64,000 nt of DNA from JAOPZW01 sp036379935 (GTDB taxonomy: Bacteria; Actinomycetota; Thermoleophilia; Solirubrobacterales; Solirubrobacteraceae), in NCBI GenBank assembly GCA_036379935.1, contig DASVFT010000022.1, positions 1-64,000 on the forward strand, read 5' to 3'. Below the pieces are notes generated by a model that worked only from the letters and a program-made list of their open reading frames with translations, was not told the origin of the DNA and made no database searches. Shown here one piece after another: positions 25,336-34,197 of this stretch. The stretch's first letter is position 1, and each line of letters opens with the position of its first letter. Both the position numbers and the translations under genes were made by a program.

Positions 25336-26493
25336 GTGTGCGCCGAGGCCACCAGGATCGCGTGCGACGTCCTCGTCGTGGGCGCGGGGATCACCGGCAC
25401 CGTCACCGCGCGCGAGCTCTCGCGCGCGGGCGCGGATGTCGTGCTGGTCGACCGCTTCGACGTGGGCACGCAGGGCTCGGGATACAACGCGGGCAGCCTG
25501 CACCTGCAGATCCAGCACGCGCCGTTCCGCGAGCGCGGCGAGGCTTGGGCGCGCGCGTACGCGCCCGCGACGGCGCTGCTGCGCGCCGGATGCGACGGGT
25601 GGGCGGCGCTGGCGGACGAGCTCGGCGTGGACCTCGAGGTCGACACGCCGGGTGGAGTCCTCGTCGCCGAGACCGAGGCACAGCTGCGAGACGTCGAGCG
25701 CAAGGTCGCGATCGAGCGCGAGCAGGGGCTCGACGTCGAGTTGCTGGACCGCGACGGGCTGCGTCGCGTCGCGCCGTACGTCTCCGACCGGATGGCGGGC
25801 GGCGAGCTCTGCCGCGGCGAGGGCAAGGCCAGCGCGCTGATTGCGGCGCCCGCGCTCGCGCGCGACGCCCAGCGGCATGGGACTCGCCTGCGCCGACACA
25901 CGGACGTCACGGCGATCGCGCGCGACGGCGACGGCTTCGAGGTGCTGACGTCGAACGGGTCGATCCGCGCCCGCCGCGTCGTGAGCGCCGGCGGCGTCGA
26001 CGCAGGGCGGATCACCGCGATGGTCGGGCGTCCCCTGCCGATCACCGGCGAGGCGATCCAGGCGAGCGTCACCGAGCCCGTCGCCCCGCTCGTCAGGCAC
26101 CTCGTGTACTTCGCCGGGGACATGCTGACGCTCAAGCAATCCGCCGTGGGCACCGTCCTGATAGGCGGCGGGTGGCCAGCGGCGCTGGACCCGGGCAGCG
26201 GTCGGCCCGCCGTCTCGCCGGCATCGCTGGACGCGAACCTCGGCGTGGCGCGCCGCGTCGTTCCCGCCGTCGCCAACGTGCGGCTGGTGCGCACCTGGGC
26301 CGGCTTCGTGAACGCGACCGCGGACTGGCTACCGGTGATCGACGAGCTGCCTGACGTCCCTGGGTTCTTCGTCGGCGCGTTTCCTTACATGGGCTTCACC
26401 GCCGGGCCCGTGGTCGGACGCGAGCTCGCGGCGCTCGCGCTCGACCGCACGCCGGAGCACGACCTCACGCCGTTCGCCGTCGACCGGTTCTGA
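25336..26493 (+). CDS. FAD-dependent amine/imino-acid oxidase (DAO family)
   Basis: A 385-residue DAO-family protein: DVLVVGAGITGTVTARELSRAG binds ADP of FAD, NAGSLHLQ follows, and the C-terminus has TWAGFVNATADWLPVI then GAFPYMGFTAGPVVGRELA, the second FAD-contact motif. It resembles HcnC, the beta subunit of D-hydroxyproline/opine dehydrogenases and sarcosine oxidase beta. With the convergent HcnA/HcnB-like fusion it would make a complete enzyme. The GTG at 25336 is chosen because the frame upstream would cross the divergent gene. Confidence 0.82.
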   Translation: MCAEATRIACDVLVVGAGITGTVTARELSRAGADVVLVDRFDVGTQGSGYNAGSLHLQIQHAPFRERGEAWARAYAPATALLRAGCDGWAALADELGVDLEVDTPGGVLVAETEAQLRDVERKVAIEREQGLDVELLDRDGLRRVAPYVSDRMAGGELCRGEGKASALIAAPALARDAQRHGTRLRRHTDVTAIARDGDGFEVLTSNGSIRARRVVSAGGVDAGRITAMVGRPLPITGEAIQASVTEPVAPLVRHLVYFAGDMLTLKQSAVGTVLIGGGWPAALDPGSGRPAVSPASLDANLGVARRVVPAVANVRLVRTWAGFVNATADWLPVIDELPDVPGFFVGAFPYMGFTAGPVVGRELAALALDRTPEHDLTPFAVDRF

Positions 26494-26500
26494 CCGCGAG

Positions 26501-28228
26501 TCAGTCGCCCAGCAGATCGCCGATGCGGACGGGCTTCGCCGGGGCGGCGGGAGCGAATCCGGAGCGTTCGTCGAGCCGCCGACCGCTGCGCCGCGCGGCG
26601 AGCTGCGCCAGGACGGTGGCGCAGTAGCGCCCCTGGCAACCGCCCATGCCGGCGCGCGTGGCGCGCTTGAGCGCGCCGATGTGCCCGACGTCGTCCTCGG
26701 CGAGCAGCGGCTCGAGCTGCGCGCGCGTGACGCTCTCGCAGCGACACATCGGGGTCTGGGGCGTGGCGAGCTCGTCGACGACCGTGGGCGCGTCGAAGAC
26801 CGTCCACAGCGCGCGCTGGAACGCCGCCGCGCGGTCGCGCGAGCGTCGAGCAGCTGCGACGACGGCCGGGTCCGGCGCGTGGCCGAGGCTGCGCGCGGCG
26901 GCCGCCCCGGCGAGCGTGCCTGCGGCCTGCGCGACGCGCCCCCCGCCGACGCCCGCGGCGTCTCCCGCGATCCAGACGTGCTTTACCGGCGTGCCGCCGG
27001 CGTCGTCGCGACGCGGCACGGCGATCCCGAGGCGGGCGTCCAGGTCGTGCGGAACGCCGAGGGCGAGCGCCAGCTCGCGGGCGGGGGCGAAGCCGAAGCC
27101 AAGGCAGACGGCGTCCGCCTCGAAGGTGCGCTCGGAGCCGACGACCGCGGCGCCGTTGTCGTCGATGCGGGCGACGGTCGCGCTACGCAACCGCCCATCG
27201 CCCTCGCAGGCGACGACCGCTGCGCCGGTGAGCACCGGGACGCGGGCACGCGTCAGAGCGGCGCGGTAGCGGATGCCGTCGCGTACGAGGTCCGGGGCGC
27301 TCGCCGCCATCCGTGCCAGCGCGGCTGCGCGCCGGGGGCTCGTGATGCGCGCGAGCTCCGCGAGCGCGACGACCTCGGCGCCCGCGCGCACGAGCTCTGC
27401 CGCCAGCTGCATGTTCAGCGGGCCGTTGCCGGAGACCAGGACGCGTCGCCCCGGGGCGACCTGATGCGCGCGCAGCAGCGACTGCGCGGCACCGGTCGTC
27501 AGCACGCCGGGCAGGGTCCACCCGGGGATCGCCCAGCCTCGCTCGTAGGCGCCCGTCGCGAGCACGAGCCGCTGCGGCCGCAGTCGCCAGCGCGTCGCCT
27601 CGTCCACGGCGCGCAGATCGTCCGGCGCGAACGCGCTCCAGATCTCGGCGCCGGCGAGCACCTCGACTCCCGCGGTGCGCACCGCATCGGCGAGCTCGCG
27701 GCCGCGGCGGAACTGCCGGTCCAAGCGCTCCGGCTCGACACGGGTCGGCTCGGCCGCCGGCTGCTTGTAGTACTGGCCACCGAGCTTGGCCCGCTCGTCC
27801 ACCAGCGTGACCTGCGCGCCGGCACGGGCGGCAGCGACGGCGGCCGCCATCCCAGCCGGGCCACCGCCGACGACCAGCACGTCGGGGGTGACCTCGCGTT
27901 CGACGAGTGGCGAGGACGTGATGGCGGGCGCCGCTGCGGCGTCCGGGCGGGCCGGCTGGCGCCGGACGACCATGCCGTTGCGCACCAGGGTCGTGCAGGC
28001 GCGCCGGCCAGGCAGGCCGTCGATCTCGACGAGGCACTCCTGGCACACGCCCATGCCGCAGAAGACGCCGCGCCGGTCGCCATGGCGCGTCTCGCGGCAC
28101 GAGACCTCGCCGGCCGCCGTGAGCGCGGAGGCGACGCTGTCCGACGCCGAGCACGCGATCTCGCGGCCCTCGAAGGCGATCCGCAGGTCGAGCGGCCCGG
28201 GCGCCACGCCGGCGACCGTCAGCCGCAC
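26501..28228 (-). CDS. fused 2Fe-2S / FAD / BFD oxidoreductase (HcnA-HcnB type)
   Basis: A 575-residue fusion. The first 95 residues are a ferredoxin-like domain with FCGMGVCQEC and a later RACTT cysteine. Then DVLVVGGGPAGMAAAVAAAR (FAD) and VLVSGNGPLNMQLAAELV (second dinucleotide fold), and at the end a BFD-like 2Fe-2S domain (MCRCESVT ... GGCQGRYC). In hydrogen-cyanide synthase, opine oxidase and D-hydroxyproline dehydrogenase these parts are two separate chains. It is expected to pass electrons from the oxidase at 25336. It converges on that gene with 7 bp between stops. GTG start. Confidence 0.85.
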   Translation of the reverse strand: MRLTVAGVAPGPLDLRIAFEGREIACSASDSVASALTAAGEVSCRETRHGDRRGVFCGMGVCQECLVEIDGLPGRRACTTLVRNGMVVRRQPARPDAAAAPAITSSPLVEREVTPDVLVVGGGPAGMAAAVAAARAGAQVTLVDERAKLGGQYYKQPAAEPTRVEPERLDRQFRRGRELADAVRTAGVEVLAGAEIWSAFAPDDLRAVDEATRWRLRPQRLVLATGAYERGWAIPGWTLPGVLTTGAAQSLLRAHQVAPGRRVLVSGNGPLNMQLAAELVRAGAEVVALAELARITSPRRAAALARMAASAPDLVRDGIRYRAALTRARVPVLTGAAVVACEGDGRLRSATVARIDDNGAAVVGSERTFEADAVCLGFGFAPARELALALGVPHDLDARLGIAVPRRDDAGGTPVKHVWIAGDAAGVGGGRVAQAAGTLAGAAAARSLGHAPDPAVVAAARRSRDRAAAFQRALWTVFDAPTVVDELATPQTPMCRCESVTRAQLEPLLAEDDVGHIGALKRATRAGMGGCQGRYCATVLAQLAARRSGRRLDERSGFAPAAPAKPVRIGDLLGD

Positions 28229-28251
28229 GCCGTCGTCCTGTGGCCTCGGGT

Positions 28252-28280
28252 TGCTCGCAAACCGGTCAAGCGGTCACTAT
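28252..28280 (+). promoter_or_regulatory. promoter of the LLM oxidoreductase with half-operator
   Basis: TTGCTC (28252-28257) and CACTAT (28275-28280) are 17 bp apart, the second ending 8 nt before the ATG at 28289. GCTCGCA at 28253-28259, one arm of the palindrome at 21073, overlaps the -35 box. Confidence 0.45.
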
Positions 28281-28288
28281 ACGAGCGG

Positions 28289-29152
28289 ATGCGCATCGGC
28301 CTCAAGCTTCCGAACAGCGGTCCGAAGTCCCTGGACCCAGGCGTCGCGGCGATGGCGCGCGTGCTCGAGCAGGCGGCCGCCGACAGCCTCTGGGTCAGCG
28401 ACCACGTCGTCATGCCGGAGCGGATCGTCTCCCCGTATCCGTTCGCGGCCGACGGGCGCGCAACCTGGGAGACGGACATGCCGTGGTTGGACGCGCTCGT
28501 GGCGCTCGCCCTGGCGGCGGCGGTCACCGAGCGCGTACGGCTGGGGACCGCGGTGCTCGTCCTGCCGCTGCGTGAGCCGCTCGTGTTCGCCAAGCAGGCG
28601 GCGACGATCGACGTCGCGAGCGGGGGGCGCCTCGAGCTCGGCGTCGGCGCGGGATGGCTGGAGGAGGAGTTCGATGCCCTCAACGTGCCGTTCGAGCGTC
28701 GCGGCGCGCGCCTGGAGGAGTGGATCGCGCTGGTGCGCGCCGCGTGGACCGGGCGGCCGGACGCCCAGGTAAGTGAGCGCTACACGCTGCCGGCCGACAC
28801 GCTCGTCTACCCCAGGCCAGCGCACGCGATCCCGGTGCTGATCGGCGGTCACTCGCGATTCGCGCTGCGCCGGGCCGCGCGCCATGGCGATGGCTGGCTC
28901 GCTCACCAGGAGGCTGACGCGCTCGACCCAGGCCACATCCGCGCGGGGATCGACATGATGCGCGAGGCCGGCGCCGAGCGGCCGCGCGTCGTGGTCCGCA
29001 TCGTCAAGTCGCTTGGCCGCTGCGACCTCGTCGCGGCCGGCCTGCCCGCCTTGGCCGCGGTCGGCGTCGACGAGGTGATCGTCGACGTGCCGCCCGACGA
29101 CCTCGATGCCGCCCGTATGGACGTCGAGCGCCTCCGAGCGGCGGTGGCCTGA
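28289..29152 (+). CDS. LLM-class (F420-type) flavin/deazaflavin oxidoreductase
   Basis: A 287-residue bacterial-luciferase-like TIM barrel: MRIGLKLPNSGPKSLDPG, LWVSDHVVMP, VRLGTAVLVLPLREPLVFAKQ, SGGRLELGVGAGWLEEEF, and PVLIGGHSRFALRRAARHGDGW. These are the standard LLM family blocks. Actinobacterial members usually use F420, but FMN cannot be excluded. It is the last gene of the amine-catabolism cluster and shares its putative operator half-site. Substrate unknown. Confidence 0.87.
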   Translation: MRIGLKLPNSGPKSLDPGVAAMARVLEQAAADSLWVSDHVVMPERIVSPYPFAADGRATWETDMPWLDALVALALAAAVTERVRLGTAVLVLPLREPLVFAKQAATIDVASGGRLELGVGAGWLEEEFDALNVPFERRGARLEEWIALVRAAWTGRPDAQVSERYTLPADTLVYPRPAHAIPVLIGGHSRFALRRAARHGDGWLAHQEADALDPGHIRAGIDMMREAGAERPRVVVRIVKSLGRCDLVAAGLPALAAVGVDEVIVDVPPDDLDAARMDVERLRAAVA

Positions 29153-29161
29153 CAGCGGGAA

Positions 29162-29193
29162 GGCCCCGGGGCGGCGGTGGCCGCCCCGGGGCC
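29162..29193. terminator. strong hairpin between convergent genes
   Basis: GGCCCCGGGGCGGC and its exact complement form a 14-bp stem with a 4-nt loop, 10 nt after the LLM gene and 26 nt beyond lon. It can act in both directions; there is no T-tract, as is usual in such genomes. Confidence 0.8.
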
Positions 29194-29218
29194 CTGGGGG
29201 AGGAGAGGGTTCGGTGGC

Positions 29219-31561
<2,343 letters not shown>

Positions 31562-31609
31562 GTCAACCTTTGCAGGGTTCAACTGTTGCAGGACCCAATG
31601 GTAGCAATG

Positions 31610-31627
31610 AGTTGAGTCCCCTCAACT
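31610..31627. promoter_or_regulatory. inverted repeat upstream of lon
   Basis: AGTTGAG-TCCC-CTCAACT is a perfect 7+4+7 inverted repeat 49 nt before the lon start; two TTGCAGG copies (31570, 31586; 16 bp apart) lie between. Actinobacterial lon is often controlled by HspR through a TTGAG-type inverted repeat, but the spacer here is shorter than the HAIR consensus. Confidence 0.45.
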
Positions 31628-31674
31628 GAGATCTTCGGGCCGGCCAGAAGCCCTGGACATGGCGGTTAACGCAA

Positions 31675-31698
31675 GCCGCCGCCGAATTCGGCGGCGGC
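31675..31698. terminator. 24-bp perfect palindrome
   Basis: GCCGCCGCCGAA and its complement TTCGGCGGCGGC meet without a loop, 23 nt beyond the stop of the small gene at 31721. A probable terminator separating it from the lon promoter. Confidence 0.55.
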
Positions 31699-31720
31699 GA
31701 GATGCGTCCTTGCGGGGCTG

Positions 31721-31855
31721 CTAGTAGGCGGCGCCGCGGCGTCCCGTGAAGAAGAGCACGAGGGCCAGGATCGCGAGCGCGAACAGGATGGGGTGCACAA
31801 TCACGCCGCCCGCGATGGCGATGATGAGCAAGATGATCGCGAGGATCAGCAGCAC
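31721..31855 (-). CDS. small hydrophobic membrane protein, 44 residues
   Basis: GTG at 31855 is preceded by AGGAGG at 10 nt. The product has two hydrophobic stretches (LILAIILLIIAIAGGVIV and ILFALAILALVLFF) joined at a His-Pro turn and ends in GRRGAAY. This size and pattern is common among small hydrophobic proteins of actinobacteria, function unknown. It sits alone between lon and the DUF72 operon. Confidence 0.72.
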   Translation of the reverse strand: MLLILAIILLIIAIAGGVIVHPILFALAILALVLFFTGRRGAAY

Positions 31856-31891
31856 AGCGTCCCTACCTCCTGGTGGATGGTCGGACCGGCT

Positions 31892-32698
31892 TTACCCGTC
31901 CAGGCGCTCGCGTATGCCTTGAGCATTGCGTACGGCGAAGCCCTCCCAGTCGTTGTTGAAGTAGGCGAAGACCTCCGCGCGTCGTGCCAACCGCCGCAGC
32001 TCGGCGGCCCACTCGTCGAGCTCGGTGTCGGAGTAGTTGCCGCGCCGCCCGCGCCGGCCGTGGTGGAAGCGGACGTACGAGAAGTCGGCGGTGACCTCGT
32101 GCGGCTGCCATGGACGCTCGGGATGGTCGCCGATCACGAGGGCCACGTCGTGGGAGCGCAGCGCCTGGAGCACCGCGTCGGCGAACCAGCTCGGGTGGCG
32201 GAACTCGAAGGCGTGACGACCCGGCGGCAGGCGATCGAGCGCGAACGCCAGGCGCTCGTCGTCGCGACGGAAGTTCTCCGGCAGCTGCCACAGCATCGGA
32301 CCCATCTTGGGCGACGTCACGAGCGGCTCGAGGCGCTCGAGCAGGCGCCTCACGCCGCGGTCCATGTCGGTCAGGCGCTTCATGTGGGTCAGGAAACGGC
32401 TCGACTTGACGGCGAAGGTGAAGTCGGGCGGCGTCTGCTCGACCCAGGCGGCAACGGCGTCGCGCGACGGCAGGCGGTAGAAGGTGTTGTTGACCTCGAC
32501 GGTGTCGAACTCCTCGGCGTAGCGCGCCAGCCACCGACGCTGCGGACAGCCGGGCGGGTAGAGGACGCCGCGCCACGAGGCGTAGTTCCACCCGGAGCAA
32601 CCGATGAGAATGCTCCGCGGGGCATCCTGCCCCGCGTTCTGAGACGGCTCGTCGGCCTCCGGCCGCCGTTGACCGGCCGGCTTCGCCGGCCTCTTCAC
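31892..32698 (-). CDS. DUF72 TIM-barrel protein (copy 2 of operon)
   Basis: A 268-residue protein. IGCSGWNYASWRGVLYP, VEVNNTFYRLP, FTFAVKSSRFLTH, FEFRHPSWF and FAYFNNDWEG are the DUF72 (YecE) blocks. The GTG at 32698 overlaps the UDG stop by 4 bp and would add about 30 residues before the family's usual start; that stretch is rich in inverted repeats at DNA level, so the true start could lie nearer 32605. Function of DUF72 is unknown; the operon context suggests a link to DNA-base repair. Confidence 0.83.
   Translation of the reverse strand: MKRPAKPAGQRRPEADEPSQNAGQDAPRSILIGCSGWNYASWRGVLYPPGCPQRRWLARYAEEFDTVEVNNTFYRLPSRDAVAAWVEQTPPDFTFAVKSSRFLTHMKRLTDMDRGVRRLLERLEPLVTSPKMGPMLWQLPENFRRDDERLAFALDRLPPGRHAFEFRHPSWFADAVLQALRSHDVALVIGDHPERPWQPHEVTADFSYVRFHHGRRGRRGNYSDTELDEWAAELRRLARRAEVFAYFNNDWEGFAVRNAQGIRERLDG
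32617..32691. repeat. array of three hairpins between UDG and DUF72
   Basis: Perfect inverted repeats at 32617-32635 (8-bp stem), 32653-32665 (5-bp stem) and 32675-32691 (6-bp stem) follow each other directly after the UDG stop. They either code an N-terminal extension or form an intercistronic RNA element. Confidence 0.6.
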
Positions 32699-33258
32699 AG
32701 CGTCTCGCGCAGAGCGCGCGCGTCCTCGACCAGCGTGCTGCGCAGGCGCTGGTTGTGCAGCGCCGCCGCCGGGTGGTACATGGGGAACAGCGTGCGCCCG
32801 TCGCGCTCCAGCACGTGGCCGTGGCTCTCGCCGATCTTGGCGTCGGAGGCGAAGTGCTTGAGCGCGTGGCGCCCGAGGGGCACGACGAGGCGCGGGCGGA
32901 TGACCTCGAGCTGAGCCTCGAGCCACGGCCGGTGGTGGGCGACCTCGTCGGCGCGCGGATCGCGGTTGCCGGGCGGGCGCGCCTTGACCACGTTGGTGAT
33001 GAAGACGTCGTCGCGATCGAGACCGGCCTCGGCCAGCAGCTCGTCGAGGAGCCTGCCCGCGCGGCCCACGAAGGGGCGGCCCTGCTTGTCCTCGCTGGCC
33101 CCGGGCGCCTCGCCGACGATGACCACGTCCGCCGTGGCGCTGCCCTCGCCGGGCACGAGGTTGGTGGCCTGCTCGCAGATCTGAAAGCCGCACGGCACGT
33201 GGCCGCGGATCTCCTGCGCGATCGCGTCCAGGAGCTTCTGCGGGTCGCGCGGGCTCAC
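32695..33258 (-). CDS. uracil-DNA glycosylase, family-4/5-like, lacking two Fe-S cysteines
   Basis: A 187-residue protein with motif A VIVGEAPGASEDKQGRPFVG, ITNVVKARPPGNRDPR, and motif B FPMYHPAAALHN: the blocks of Fe-S uracil-DNA glycosylases that remove uracil from DNA. Family-4 enzymes have four cysteines binding 4Fe-4S. Here only C23 and C28 exist; the usual Cys before RPPGNR is Ala and the next one is His (AHHRPWL). The cluster may be missing or differently bound. It is coupled on both sides to DUF72 genes by 4-bp overlaps. Confidence 0.85.
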   Translation of the reverse strand: MSPRDPQKLLDAIAQEIRGHVPCGFQICEQATNLVPGEGSATADVVIVGEAPGASEDKQGRPFVGRAGRLLDELLAEAGLDRDDVFITNVVKARPPGNRDPRADEVAHHRPWLEAQLEVIRPRLVVPLGRHALKHFASDAKIGESHGHVLERDGRTLFPMYHPAAALHNQRLRSTLVEDARALRETL

Positions 33259-34139
33259 GACGACAGCAGCTCCCGCATCCGCTCGGCCGCCTGGGGCGCG
33301 TCGGCGCCGCGGTTGTTGTTGAACATCATCCGCACCTCCTTGGCCTCGCCGGCCAGCTCCTGCGCGCGCTCGCCCAACTCGCGCAGCTCGTCGTCGTCGT
33401 AGTGGTAGCCGAAGCGCTCGGCCACTGATCGACCTCGCAGGTAGCCCTCGAGGTTGCGCCCGTGCGCGCGCAGGTAGGCGACGTCGGGGTGGGTGACCGC
33501 GTCGACGGGCGGCATGATCGTCGGCGCGTTGGAACCCTGCGGCGCGTCGACGCTGACGAAGACGGCGCCGTGGTCCTCGAACCACCCGAGCGTGCGCTCG
33601 GTCCGGCGCTCGTCGAGCCAGAAGCGGTTGCGCAGCTCGATGGCGACCGGCGCCGCCGCGCTCAACCGCTCGACGAGGGGCGCGAGCTCGTCGAGCTTGT
33701 GGTCGCGCGGCCCGAAGGCCGGCGTGAGCTGCATGAGGAAGGTGGCGAGCTTGCCGCCCAGCGGCTCGACGGACTCGAGCAGCTCGTCGGCCAGGGCCGC
33801 CTCCAGGCGCCTGGTGAGCTTCACGCGCCCACGCTCGTTGGTCCGCGCGCGCGAGCGCAGGTCCGGTGGCAGCGACGAGGATCCGGCCGCATGCCGGCTG
33901 AGCAGTCGGTGGAGCTTGATGTCGAAGGTGAAGTCGTCGGGCGTGACCTTGGCCCAGTTGGCGGTCGTCTTCGTCGAGGGGACCGCGTAGAAGGTCGAGT
34001 TGACCTCCACGCCCTCGAAGCGCTCGGCGTAGTAGGGCAGGCGCTCGCGCGGCGGGAGGCCCGTCGGGTACCACTCCTCGACGAAGCCGGGATCGGCCCA
34101 GCTCGACGTGCCGATGACGATGCGCCCGGCCACCGGCAC
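33255..34139 (-). CDS. DUF72 TIM-barrel protein (copy 1 of operon)
   Basis: A 294-residue protein: IVIGTSSWADPGFVEEWYP, VEVNSTFYAVPS, FTFDIKLHRLLSRH, VAIELRNRFWL and MMFNNNRGADAP. It is longer than its neighbour because of a helical insert (about residues 85-115, LRSRARTNERGRVKLTRRLE). First gene of the DUF72-UDG-DUF72 operon. The GTG at 34139 is taken; a second in-frame GTG lies two codons on. Confidence 0.83.
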   Translation of the reverse strand: MPVAGRIVIGTSSWADPGFVEEWYPTGLPPRERLPYYAERFEGVEVNSTFYAVPSTKTTANWAKVTPDDFTFDIKLHRLLSRHAAGSSSLPPDLRSRARTNERGRVKLTRRLEAALADELLESVEPLGGKLATFLMQLTPAFGPRDHKLDELAPLVERLSAAAPVAIELRNRFWLDERRTERTLGWFEDHGAVFVSVDAPQGSNAPTIMPPVDAVTHPDVAYLRAHGRNLEGYLRGRSVAERFGYHYDDDELRELGERAQELAGEAKEVRMMFNNNRGADAPQAAERMRELLSS

Positions 34140-34197
34140 TGCGCTACCCGATACTGCCTCTCATCGAGCTTCCCAGCCCCCACCCACGGTCTCCGGC

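Noticed and set aside
31610..31627. A canonical HspR (HAIR) site at lon
   Set aside because: The half-sites are similar but the spacer is too short for the consensus; kept only as a generic inverted repeat.
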